Source: Mallotus nudiflorus (taxonomy: Eukaryota; Streptophyta; Magnoliopsida; Malpighiales; Euphorbiaceae). Taken from it: DNA of 64,000 nucleotides. Numbering within the stretch: position 1 is the first letter of the stretch; each line of letters opens with the position of its first letter. Location: assembly GCA_947683625.1 (NCBI GenBank), contig CANTUR010000285.1, positions 2,174,501-2,238,500 on the forward strand, in the 5' to 3' direction. Both the position numbers and the translations under genes were made by a program. The notes under the pieces were generated by a model. That model was not told the origin of the DNA and did not search any database. It was given only the letters and a program-made list of their open reading frames with translations. This document shows positions 48,648-59,532 of this stretch, piece by piece.

Positions 48648-48790
48648 TACTTCGTGGTCAACCACTAGAAGAAATTAATTGAAATATATATTCTCTGGTT
48701 TTTCTTGATATTTTACAGCAAACTTTATCATTTTATGGTCGACTATAAGTCTATCATATATCATATATATTATGGTTTTGATGGTTTTAT
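47220..48790. repeat. Degenerate tandem repeats of about 0.4-0.6 kb
   Basis: Three related units begin near 47220, 47613 and 48284. Shared landmarks include CCAATTTATAGTTGAGG, TAAATTTACAATTGAGTTTGA, GATTTGTATCTGTTAA, GTGGTCAACCTATA and TTGACATGCATCATTTTGTGG. Units 2 and 3 share a further segment (GTTTTGTTGCTTATTACATTTC) and end in TA or CA/TA microsatellites (48082-48140, 48600-48648). No coding potential was found. They lie directly upstream of the FAR1/MULE remnant and could be its terminal or subterminal repeats, but I could not confirm an inverted copy downstream. Confidence 0.7.
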
Positions 48791-49083
48791 ATGCAAATTA
48801 TGTATGATAAGTGGGATAACATTTTGAAGAAGAGGATGTTATAAATATAAGTGATGATTTGAATTGAAGTAATGAAGGGTATAATGATCAATTTAATGGA
48901 TGTGAGACTTATTATGGTTCTCCACAAATTCATTTGAGTAATGAAGAGGTTGACCTTACTCTTGTGTCCAATATTTTGACAGATCATCAAATCAACAATA
49001 CAAGAAAGATAACAAGTATGACTGGTCTTCTTTATGAATAGGAATTTCTAAAAGAATTGAGGAGTGGTGTACAAAAGATTTAA

Positions 49084-49631
49084 TGGGCTTTGAATTTAAT
49101 TCAATTGAAGGGGTTGAAAAATTTTACAACACTTATTCAAGTGCTATGGGTTTTAGTATGCGAAAGGATGATATAAGGCATTATAAAAATAGCACAATTT
49201 CGATGAGAAGACAGGTTTGCTCTAAGGAGAGTCTTCGTTCTAAAAAGGACTTGGAAAGGGAAAACATAAAAAAGGAGCCAAAGGCTTTAACTAAAAGCAA
49301 CTGTTTAGCTGCTTTACAAGTGAATTATAACAAGCGAATTGGAAGGTATATTGTAAAAGAATTTACTGTTGAGCATAATCATAGGTTGGCTGCATTACAA
49401 GAGGTACAATTTCTCAGAAGTCATTGTCAAGTAACAGAGTCTGATGGAGCACATGTAACACACTATCTAATACTTTTCAAAGTTTGAATTTTTTCATGTA
49501 GCTTAAAAATTAAAATATTTTATTAATTATTTAAATTTTTTAACATGAAGAGCAAAGATTTAGAGCAGATTAAAACTTAAGAAATTAATTATCATTTTAT
49601 TAAGTTATAGTAATAAATTAAATATTTCTAT

Positions 49632-49709
<78 letters not shown>

Positions 49710-50770
49710 GAATAAACATCCAATTAAATGGTGGTGTTGTAGGTGAGATCAATGCATCTTGCTGGTATAAGAACAAGTCAAATGATGGATTACATGGTTA
49801 ATAGTGTTGGAGGATTTGAGTATGCGGAATTTACAAAGAAGAATTTGTATAATTTTATTGATGTTAATAGACAGTTTAAAATCTTAGATTCGGATGTTAA
49901 AGCTACGCTTGGGTACTTATCTGCACTAGGTGACATGGATCATGGACTATATTGTAGATATATTGCCATGAAGAAAATCGACTTGGTAATATATTTTGGC
50001 AGATTGAACTTCTCGAATGGACTATTCATGTTTTGGTGTTTGATTCAACATACAAGACTAACACCTACAGGATGCTTTTTATTATCTTTGTCGGAATTAA
50101 ACACCATTACTTAATAACAATATTTTGGTGTGCTTTTGTAGCTGATGAGACATTTGATAATTATGAATGAGTCTTAAATGTTTTTTTGCATGCAATGGAG
50201 GGAAAAAAAACAAAAACAGTAATTATTGATGGTGATCTAGCTATGCGTGAAGCAATAGAGAATGTATTTCCTAAAACTATACACTGTCTATGCTCCTAGC
50301 ACATTGAGAGAAATCTAAACTTAAACATTCGAGATCTAGGTTTTCAGAATGTGTTTCATCATTGCTTGGTTGATAATATCAACATCTAGAGTTTTGAGAA
50401 TTTGTGGAAGGATGCTATTGAAAAGTATAAACTTCAAGAAAATAAATGGGTATTAAGAATGTATACAGATCGAATGTGTTGGGATGAGGCTTATTTGCAA
50501 GGTTATTTTTTTGCTGGGCAAACTATCACTCAATGATGTGAGGGGCATTCGTATATGAATCATTTTTTGCAAGGGAAGCTAAAACTTTTTCAATTTGTGA
50601 GGTAATATGATTGAGCATTCAGATCTATATGACAAACTGAATTGAGTTTAGATTTTATTGGTTTTGATTCAAGACCAATTTTAACGGACCATCTAAATAT
50701 GTTTGAAATCCACGCTTCTAATGTTTACATGAGGAATATGTTCAAAATTGTCAGAAGCAAGATTAAATAT
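49084..50770 (+). pseudogene. FAR1/FHY3-type MULE transposase-derived pseudogene
   Basis: 49084-49400 encodes a FAR1 DNA-binding domain (MGFEFNSIEGVEKFYNTYS, KSNCLAALQVNYN, FTVEHNHRLA), a zinc-chelating domain found in FAR1-family factors and MULE transposases. After a gap with a (TA)n run (49635-49706), 49743-49960 continues with GIRTSQMMDYMV and VKATLGYLSALGD. From about 49985 the frame shifts and the MULE core follows: VFDSTYKTNTYRM (first catalytic Asp), ADETFDNYE-stop-VLNVFLHAMEGK, VIIDGDLAMREA (second Asp), stop-HIERN, and FEIHASNVYMRNMFK near 50700. Conserved Trp and Arg codons are now stops (TGG to TGA or TAG, CGA to TGA). It is dead as a protein-coding gene. Confidence 0.85.
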
Positions 50771-50877
50771 GTTTAGATGCTAAATTCTTTTAGAATTATA
50801 ATTAAGATCAAATATTTATTCAAATTGTCGGCAGTTTTGTATGTGGCATTTCACCTGATGTTACCACGAGCTTCAAT

Positions 50878-50964
50878 GAGCAATCAATATTCATTTTCTG
50901 ATGGGTACAGAGTGAATTAGTTGCCAATACGATGGTTTCTCTGAATACCTTAAGGGTGCTCAAT
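50878..50964 (+). repeat. 88-bp direct repeat, copy 1
   Basis: It reads ...AATCAATATTCATTTTCTG... to ...GGGTGCTCAA and is repeated with about 10% change at 51702-51790, just upstream of the first MND1-like exon. It is followed by a GGCGGGAA (E2F-like) motif at 51018-51025. It probably marks a rearrangement boundary. Confidence 0.7.
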
Positions 50965-51245
50965 GGTTAAGGACTATTTTTGTGGTCGCAAACCAATAAA
51001 ACATGGCGGACCATTCAGGCGGGAATAAAAATTGCCAAAAAGAAAAAATAGAAAAAAAAAAAAAAAAAGACAAACAAAAGAAAACTCTTACAAATTTCTA
51101 AAATCAACAAATCCGTTACCGTTCCCCTTCATCTGCTGAACTCCTCGATACCTCCACCTACTCTTCCGCCATCTCATCCTCCCTCCCTCCTTTGCCTCCA
51201 CCACTTCACTCTGACCATCACCACCTGTTGTTTTATGAAAGGACG

Positions 51246-51347
51246 ATGAAGCGTCCACTGCCTTATCACGAGTCCTTGTCCGATAAGATCCATCGCTTCC
51301 GGAGCATTATGCTTGTGGTTTCGATTATGGTTGTTTTGTTTGTGTTT
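51246..51347 (+). pseudogene. First-exon fragment of an unrecognised single-pass membrane protein gene
   Basis: An ATG at 51246 follows a CT-rich leader-like stretch (51110-51240) and opens MKRPLPYHESLSDKIHRFRS, followed by a hydrophobic helix (IMLVVSIMVVLFVFV), ending at a good donor, G|GTAACT-like at 51348. The composition resembles the cytosolic tail and signal anchor of a Golgi type II protein. No downstream exon of such a gene follows; MND1-like exons come instead. I do not recognise the family. Confidence 0.4.
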
Positions 51348-51701
51348 GTAACTTCAAAACAATTGAAAGGCTCAATTGTTAATTTTCTAATCTAAATTTA
51401 CAATTTCATAAGTTTTGCTTACCTTCTGATTTCATTGTCAATTGATCGCTCGCTTGCAGTTGTCATTCCCCTCTTGACGTCTTCCGCGAACTCACTTAGC
51501 TGTAAGGATTATAATCTCTAATAGTCTCATGAAGTTCAGTTATAATTAAATAATTAGTAGTTTTTGTTCTTGTTATTTGATAATTAGTAGCAGTGGGTAA
51601 AAATCTAGTGAATCTCATTTAGTTTGATTTACTTTTGTTTAGATCTAATTTACATCTGATGAGTTTAGTTGATGAGGATGAATAGCATTTAGTAATAATG
51701 T

Positions 51702-51790
51702 GAGTAATCAATATTCATTTTCTGATGGGCACAGAGTGAATTAGTTTCCTTATACGATGGTTCCTCTGAATACCTTATGGGTGCTCAATT
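51702..51790 (+). repeat. 88-bp direct repeat, copy 2
   Basis: This is the second copy of 50878-50964 and lies in the presumed intron before the first MND1-like exon. The two copies bracket the membrane-protein exon fragment. Confidence 0.7.
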
Positions 51791-51810
51791 GCTCATAACT
51801 TTGTTTTCAG

Positions 51811-52553
51811 GTGTATTTGTGGAGTCTTCCTAGTTGTGCTGGAAACCAGGTGAAGTTTTGATAATGCTTGTTTTTTCCCCTTTTTTTTACAAGCATTTGA
51901 TGAGTTTTTTTTTAAATTTTTTTATTCTGAATTGTTTGTTTAGCAGCTGAGGAATGTATATCGCAAAATTGAGTCTGATCTGCAGAGCAGTAAAAAAGGG
52001 TATGCAGAACTGGTTGATCAGTGTGATGCATTAAAAAAAAAGATGCGAGGAATCGGTGAGGATGTTATTAGGTTCCTGTTTCTAAATGTGACCTTGTTTT
52101 GCTTCTGTTAACAATAAACTGTTGAATATATTCATAGCTTACTCTAAACATTTAACAGGACGAACGAGAGGAAGCATTAGCTAAGTTGAAAGCAATTGAA
52201 TTAAGGCATAGTAAGCTTAAGGTAATTTCTGATTCCTTACTGCGCATTGGCACTAGGCAAAGATTATTCATGTTTCTGATAGTTTTAATTGATTAGGAGG
52301 AGATGGCACAATATGCAGACAATGATCCTGCTGCCTTTGAAGCAATGAGTTAAGAATTAAGAGATTCATGTTCATTCTGATACTTAAACTATATATATTC
52401 TTTCTAGAAAACCCCTTTTTATTCTAAGACGACTAGATCTGGCGCTGCCTATGCTTGATAAATTTTTCCAGGCATTAGATGTAAATGGTTTAATTTTCAC
52501 TTATGCACAGAAAGCTATTGAAGTCGCCCATGCTGTAGCTAATAGATGGACAT
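51811..52553 (+). pseudogene. MND1-like meiotic recombination gene fragment
   Basis: Five exon-like blocks match plant MND1, the HOP2 partner that stimulates DMC1/RAD51 strand exchange in meiosis: 51811-51849 (VYLWSLPSCAGNQ), 51947-52055 (LRNVYRKIESDLQSSKKGYA, ELVDQCDAL), 52159-52221 (DEREEALAKLKAIELRHSKLK), 52297-52349 (EEMAQYADNDPAAFEAM) and 52511-52553 (KAIEVAHAVANRWT). They are separated by intron-like DNA with mostly good GT-AG ends. The N-terminal winged-helix exons and the C-terminal exon are missing. Block 2 is 109 nt and contains an A9 run, implying a one-base frameshift, and the donor after block 4 reads TT instead of GT. Introns are kept, so it was copied from genomic DNA rather than mRNA. 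Confidence 0.8.
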
Positions 52554-52639
52554 GTAATTTTGACACGACCCTTTTTTTCTCTGTTGCTCTTCCTAATTTT
52601 TCTATAGTCTGTTGGATGAGTGTTGATCTCCACTGATTG

Positions 52640-53420
52640 TTACAAGTTTTTTTAGGATGCTAATGGAGCAAAATTAACGGCATTTATATCAGGGTAGTGA
52701 TGTAAACTGATGTGTTTTAGAGGTTGTCAATTTTTTGTTGCTATTTTTGGACATGGCTAAGCTTTTCAAATGCATGTTTTGACAAGATTATTAAATCCTC
52801 GTTCTTTTTTTTTTATTGGTTTGCTTGTTGATCATGGCCATGGATATTTGGCATACTCGGGATTGAAGCTGAAATTGCCGAGAACAAAGTAAAAAAGCTA
52901 CTGATTGATTGGTTGGTGCGTTTGCATGTGGTCTAGAGAAGATTTTTTTCAAATGCTTTTAATAACAAGCAATTAGCTGTCGTCTCTCTAATCTTATCAT
53001 GGTATGTTTTCCTCTCTTGCAGTCGCTGCATGTATAGCAGAATCGATTATGTGCTTCCATTTTTAAAATGCATATGTTAGAATTCTACATTATGATGAAT
53101 TTGACTCTTTAAAATTGGCAATTGGATCAGGGTTATATTGGCCATTCGGTTCAATGTTGATGATAGGAACATTGTCAAACTCAAGATCAAGAAAATCTTA
53201 GGGATTATCTTATTCTAATGTACGTTCTCTTTTTATTTTTATTTTTTTTGGAATTGTGATTTTTTTTTTTAATTTCCAATTTAACCTTTGTCCAACCATT
53301 TTTTGTTATAATTTGTATCTACATTTTTGCGTCTTCAGGTTATACATACTGAAGCATTTATTGGTCAGCCAAAAGTGAAATCTGCTGCTGCCTGATGCTC
53401 ATATGTGCATATTCCGGACT
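52640..53420. other. Unresolved sequence after the MND1-like fragment
   Basis: Several short open segments (ANGAKLTAFISG near 52665, LGIEAEIAENKVKKLLIDWL near 52860, VILAIRFNVDDRNIVKLKIK near 53132, VIHTEAFIGQPKVKSAAA near 53339) look more protein-like than their surroundings, and some sit between plausible splice signals. I could not assign them to MND1 or any other family. They may be pieces of further captured genes. Confidence 0.3.
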
Positions 53421-56400
53421 TTACTTAAAAAATAAATAAAATAAGATTTTGCAAGCATGACCGCATTGAATTTACAATTTGTTTTTTTTCTGAAGTAACA
53501 TTATGTGGATAGATTTAAAGTCATCTGTTTTTTTATTTAAAAAAAAGTGAAACATAACAATTTGCACCGTGGTCCATGTTTCAAAATGAATTAGGAGCAT
53601 TTTCATTGTGGCAATTTTTAATGTTTTTTTTTTTTGACAACTATGGCAATGTTTTTTTTATTGTGGTATGAGAGCACCAAAATTCAAATGATTGGCAAAC
53701 AAAAACATTTAATTTCGAAGTACATTAGATCTGGGCACTTCCTTAATTTACTAGTTAGATTTAACTATCAGCACTCAACACAATATAGCATCAATTAAAC
53801 AACACATTAACACCCATGTTGACATGATGAAAATTAAGTGAACTTATGAAAAAAATATATATAGATATGCCTTTTTTTTAAATGATATAAATAAATTATT
53901 AAATTGTAACATTTGTCATCACATCAAATTGTCATATGTAGATAATGTAAAAAAATAAAATAAAAACATTATTTCTGCTCATTGTGTGTTCAATTTCTTT
54001 TTAAATTTCGTTTTCCACCTTTACTTGGTTTTGGTTTTTTTTCATTAAACTCAAGATTTCTTGAAGCAATTGCTCGAAAACTTGAATGCTTTGTTGCTTA
54101 GTTTTTTTGCTTTTTCAAGAATTGCATGCTTCTCTATATCAACCTCGTGCAATAATAAGAATAATGCTATTTTTATTCGTTTATCGTCACTAAAAAACTC
54201 ACACTATCAGTGGTCAATCATGTTATTTTCTCTCGACATTATTCCCTTGCTAATGAAAACGCCACAATCATAACTGCATAAAGAAAAAAGGTAATCACAA
54301 CAATAGCAAATTATCTTACAAACAATAATGAAATAACATTAATATTCACTAAATATTAAAAGACAAATACATACTGATTATCTTTTAGCAGTTTAGATAG
54401 TTGCTAAATAGGGGTAAAATGATAAAAAGACCATTTTTTTTGGAAAATATTCTTTTATATCCTTTTTAAAATACAAATCGAAGCAATCCATCTATCATTA
54501 ATGTACAACATAATTATTGTTATAAACATATAAATTTTGAAAATCATCAATTAAATAACACATGTAATTAGGAAAAATAATTATCAAGGAATATAGTCTT
54601 TTAGCTTGCATTGGCATATTCATAGAATTATAGTAAACAACCGTCTTTTATACTATGTCAAAAATATGTAGATAAAAATGCTCCCCATGATTATCAAACA
54701 TTGCAACAAAGATCTACAATAGAAAAAAAAATTATCAGTATTAATAGAAAACTTGAAAAAAAAATTATAATTTTCTTCATAATTATCTTTCGACAATTGA
54801 CAAATGATTTAGCCATGAATTTTTCTTCAATTTTGAAACTTTTCTTGAATCCAATGAAGTCATTAGGGTCTTCAACAACTTTCATCTAAAAAATAATAAT
54901 AAATTTACTCTATATTGTTTTAGAAGTCAAAAAAAAAAAAAAAAAAACTATTACCAACACACATGTTGGCAAAAACCAATTAACAAAATATCCTTCGCCT
55001 TTTTTCCTTTTTTCCAATGCAAGATAAAAACATGTCATCTCCATAAACTATATATATACCACATAACATAAAGACATGTTATTATCATAATAAAAAGTAA
55101 GCGTAATACTGTAATATTTTTAAATAATAAAAATATAACTTACGGAGAGTCGACTTTTAAGTTTTAAAAGATATAATTCATTTCGACTAAGAAAGTCATA
55201 TTTTGTTCTACAAAGTATTTTCCTAGAAAATCAATAACATCAATTATTAATTATAATATGAATACCACTTGTTGGCAATAAAATTTAAAAATAAATATAT
55301 TAAGCATAACATGCAACCTTCCATCAAAAGATGAAGTAAAAACATACTGCGGTATCTTTAAATCGTCTATACTAACTGATTTTATAATATTAAAAGGACC
55401 AGTCATCCACTTCTAACTTGTATGGTCATTTTTTTATGAACTAGAAACTTTTCATATGGAGATATTTGATATCGACTCGACTTCCTTTCCTCAATTGGTC
55501 GAAGTTTAAGACCATAACAGTTAGATAGATTAATTTTAGTGTCATCTCCTGATATTTTGTCCAATTTATCATGTATAATGGTGCTAATAAATTAAATCAA
55601 ATGAACAAATTAATTATTTTTTTACTTTAATTCAAATAACATACCTTGGACATTTGCTTTGAATCCCTTTGACTAGGGGATTCACTGTTTGAAAGTTCTA
55701 AAACAATTTGAACTTCAATATTGTGAGAATCACAATCATTTCTGACTTTCTTAAATTCATCCATAGTTCCAATTGATGGTGAGGAGGATTTAACCCGTTG
55801 ACTGAAAGATAGGAATTACTTTCACGTTCTTCGGAATATTTTCCTTTTGTATTATCATATTGTGATATCATCACACTTGTAAGTTTTTGTACAGTAGCCA
55901 CTAACTCGACAATTATGTTCTCTAACTTATCAATCCGTTCCAAAATCTTTTGATTTATATTTTTTTCTGCATTCAGATTTTTCAAAATTTGTTTTACTCC
56001 CTTAAAATTGTCAGTCTATATAATAATATAACAATGTATTGGTAGTTTTATATTTCAATACACAGCAAATATAAATATAAATTTACATTAAAAAAATTGA
56101 ACTTAGAAGGAAACATTGCACATTTTCTGATATAGATAATTCTATCTTTGGCTTCATTTTGTTCATGTTATTGTCACAACTATTAAAAAAATATATAAAT
56201 AGTTAAAAATGAGAAATATATATATATATAAGATCAGCCTTAATAAAAATTAGCTATCTGAAATATTGAACAAACATGCTGTGAACCTTAAAAACGTAGT
56301 GAGATCAACCTTATAATATCGTTCAAACAAATGATATATGTTACATCAAATTAAATTACATTGATATATCTAATTTTATGTAGGGCTTCATTTTGTCCCA

Positions 56401-57254
56401 GTTATTATCAATTAACACTCCATTAGCACAATTATTCTTAAAAAAAAAACACTAAAAAAAAACACAAGGATCAAAAAAGCATAAAAATACATAAAAATGG
56501 TTAAAACAATAATTCATATTATGGTTGACCTATAATGAAAATATATATGTACGATATTAGCCTTAAAAAAATAACCATATACAGGTGAACCTTAAAAAAT
56601 GACTAACACTCATATTTTGTAGTCAATTATACATGAGGTGAGCCTTATAATCTGACATTCTTAAAGCAGAAACATAAAAGATGTTTAATGTTGCTGTATA
56701 CAAAGATAATAGTTTTACCTGTATAGTTTTTTTTTTTTTTTTGATAAGCCAACAAATCTTCTATAGTCACAAATCTCCTTCTACAGCACTAATCTCATGA
56801 AGTCTCAAATCTTCTACAACACCAATCTCATGCACCATTACAGAACTTTTTTCTTTTTTTGTCTAAAGAAGGTTCAAAAAAATTTGTAGAACAATGGTGT
56901 AATCCAATTTCAAAAAAAAATCTAATATTTTATTGAAAATATTAAAATGTAAAGATTTTTTTTTGAAAACAATTAAAATGTAAAGAAAATGCTTTTAAAA
57001 ACTAATAAGATTTTAATTTTAAAAATTTTTAAATTATTTTGAACTTACGAGAAAAATAACTTTATAACGCTATTATAAACAATAACATTAACTGCATATA
57101 TAGTTGTCTAATTTTAGTACTATAGTTAGAAAGATTTTTTTAAATTTTTTTTACACCCCTTAAATTCGATTTTTCTCCTATAAATTGGTCAAGAAACTCA
57201 AAGAAAAAAATCTAAAATCAAATTATAACTCAAAAGAAAAAAATTTAAAAATAA
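53421..57254. other. AT-rich non-coding region with weak minus-strand coding traces
   Basis: It is mostly AT-rich DNA with homopolymers and short microsatellites. On the minus strand, 55985-55698 could encode a 95-residue peptide with a coiled-coil pattern (ILERIDKLENIIVELVATVQ), followed near 55540-55380 by LRPIEERKSSRYQISPYEKF. Further minus-strand stretches are near 54885-54694 and 54270-54060. These could be the remains of a transposon protein, but no catalytic motif was found. No RNA gene was recognised. Confidence 0.4.
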
Positions 57255-57259
57255 ATTAT

Positions 57260-57548
57260 TATTATGAATGTGAATGAACAATTTATTACTTGTGAGAAAA
57301 TAGTTCTTAAATAATGAAAAGAAAATCTCTATATAAAGAGATTGAAATTCATTAAATGAGAATGTTAAGAAAAGAATAGATTACTCTCCAAATTCTTTCA
57401 ATATTATAGTTCTCCAAATTCTTTCCAAACTCTCTCTAAATTCTCTTAAAATTATTCTACTATAAAATCTTTTTCTTCTAATTAAAAATTACTGAATTCA
57501 AGTTTAGTTTTATAACAAATTAAGCAATTTAATCTTTATTTCACAACA
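57260..57548 (+). repeat. 5' LTR of the Ty1/copia element (289 bp)
   Basis: It starts TATTATGAATGTG and ends TTTCACAACA. A possible TATA element, TCTATATAAAG, lies near 57331. It pairs with 63077-63365, which starts TATTATAAATATA. Confidence 0.9.
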
Positions 57549-57561
57549 CGTTATCAGCACG
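57549..57561 (+). other. Primer-binding site of the copia element, candidate half-tRNA type
   Basis: CGTTATCAGCACG follows the 5' LTR directly. It is not the usual TGGTATCAGAGC. Its reverse complement, CGTGCTGATAACG, resembles the anticodon stem-loop of a plant tRNA-Ile (CGUGCUAAUAACG), which would suit priming by a tRNA half, as known for Drosophila copia with an internal tRNA fragment. The tRNA match is from memory. Confidence 0.5.
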
Positions 57562-58385
57562 AAAAGCTCTCGATCAAAACAATAAGATACATATTTCTTA
57601 ATATTTAATATTTATGAATATATTATTTGATTATATATTATCATAGATGGTTATGCCTCCTACTAATTTATATATATTCATATTTATATTTATTTCTTCA
57701 ATTTAACTTTATATTAATTGTTTTTTTTTATTTTGTTTTACTAACTACACCATTGATGAAAAAATTGGTAGAAATGGTTCTAGCCTTATGGATGGTTATG
57801 CCTCCTACCAATTTATATTTATGCATGTTAATGGAAGGCTATACCCCATTTTATATTAATGGACGGTTTTGCCCCATATTTATACATATCATTATGTTAA
57901 CTCACTTACTATAAATAATCATATCAACATTATTTATTAATTTTACTTTATATAATTTATTTATCAATATATTATAAAAAAAATTCTAACGGTTATATAT
58001 TACCAATGGTAACATAACGGTAACAAACGGCAACAAACGGTTATATTTTTCATTATAAATAGACAAGCTATAAATTTTATTTATTCACACAAATTCATAC
58101 ATTTTCTCTTTTTCTCTTTACTCTAAATTGTAAACATGATTTGGTATATTTATATTTGTGTTTTGATCATGACTATTATAATAGTTTTAGGAATAATTCA
58201 TATGGAAGATTTCTATTTGATATAATTTTAAGTATTATTGTATCATTTTTTGTACTGCTATTATTTCTTGCAATATTCATTCATGATATAATTAATTAGT
58301 AAATTCTGATTATGTTTGATTTTTTTTAGTAGTCATCAAATTTATGAATTCTAATTGAGTTATATTTTTTTTATTAGTTATCATA

Positions 58386-59174
58386 ATGACAAATCTAGCA
58401 AAGCTTGAGTTCGTTGCTTTTGACATCACGGGAAAAAATTATATGTCTTTAATTCTAGATGTAGAAATGCATCTTCAATCAATGGGGTTAATTGATACCA
58501 TAAAAGAAAATAACACATCATTGCAAGATAAGGCCAAGTCTATAATTTTTCTTCGTCGTCATCTTAATGAAGGATTAAAATGTGAATCTTTGACTGTCAA
58601 AGATCCAAGTGTTCTTTGGAAGGATCTAAAAGATAGATATGATCATCAAAGAGATGTAATACTACCAGTAGTCACTGATGAATGGAGAGCTTTACGCTTT
58701 CAAGATTTCAAAAAAGTGAGTGACTATAATTCTGCAATGTTCAGAATAGTATCACAATTAAAATTCTGTGGACAGACAGTTACAGACGATAATATGCTGG
58801 AGAAAAGTTACTCCACGTTTCATGCATCAAATGTTACATTGCAACAACAATACAGGATGCATAGATTTAAAAAATATTCTGAACTAATTTCATGTCTATT
58901 GGTAGCTGAGAAAAATAATGAACTCTTAATGAAAAATCATCAGTCCCGTCCCACTGGCTCAATAGCATTTCCAGAAGCAAATGCTACAAATTATTCTAAA
59001 TATAAAAATTACAATAGCCATGGAAGTGGGAGAGGTAGAGGTCGTGGACGTGGAAGAGGTCAATTCTTTGGCCGTGGTCGTGGAAATAAATATAATAATA
59101 CTCCACAACAAACTCAAACTCAACCTCAAAAGAAGTTAAAATCAGTCATCAGTGGTGTTCAAGAAATGCCTTAA
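58386..59174 (+). CDS. Copia gag, N-terminal part (262 aa)
   Basis: The intact ORF from the ATG at 58386 (MTNLAKLEFVAFDITGKNY) encodes a capsid-type gag with the UBN2-like features of copia gag (VLWKDLKDRYDHQ, FKKVSDYNSAMFRI) and an RG-rich basic stretch (about residues 213-235). It ends at TAA (59172-59174) just before the zinc knuckle, which continues in the same frame. The stop separates capsid from nucleocapsid, so the full gag cannot be made without readthrough. Confidence 0.85.
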   Translation: MTNLAKLEFVAFDITGKNYMSLILDVEMHLQSMGLIDTIKENNTSLQDKAKSIIFLRRHLNEGLKCESLTVKDPSVLWKDLKDRYDHQRDVILPVVTDEWRALRFQDFKKVSDYNSAMFRIVSQLKFCGQTVTDDNMLEKSYSTFHASNVTLQQQYRMHRFKKYSELISCLLVAEKNNELLMKNHQSRPTGSIAFPEANATNYSKYKNYNSHGSGRGRGRGRGRGQFFGRGRGNKYNNTPQQTQTQPQKKLKSVISGVQEMP

Positions 59175-59387
59175 CATAAGTCTGAAACTGTGTGTTTCAG
59201 ATGTGGTAGTAAAGGACACTGGTCACGAGTTTGTCGTACACCAACACATCTTTGCCAACTTTATAAGGCATCATTGAAAGGCAAAAAAAAGGAAATAAAC
59301 TTCAATGAGCATCATACTCCTATTAATGATACAACTCATCTAGATGTTTCTGATTTTGCTGATGATTTTACAGACAATGAAAATTGA
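59175..59387 (+). pseudogene. Copia gag, zinc-knuckle part
   Basis: In frame after the stop, HKSETVCFRCGSKGHWSRVC carries a CCHC zinc knuckle (CX2CX4HX4C), followed by an acidic tail ending in TDNEN and a stop at 59385-59387. It is the nucleocapsid part of the same gag. Confidence 0.85.
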
Positions 59388-59532
59388 GACATCTATAATT
59401 TTTAAGTATGTTGTTATTACCTATTTTATTTTCAATTCTGAAGAATATGTTATTGTTATGTATGTTATTTTCAAATTAAATAAAATGTCCTACTTTACAA
59501 TTATTTTATATTTTTAACTTAATTGATTAACT

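Noticed and set aside
54060..55990. Possible Ulp1/C48-type transposon protein on the minus strand
   Set aside because: There is a coiled-coil-like piece and some conserved-looking words, but I found no His/Asp/Cys catalytic motifs, and the order of pieces does not match that family.
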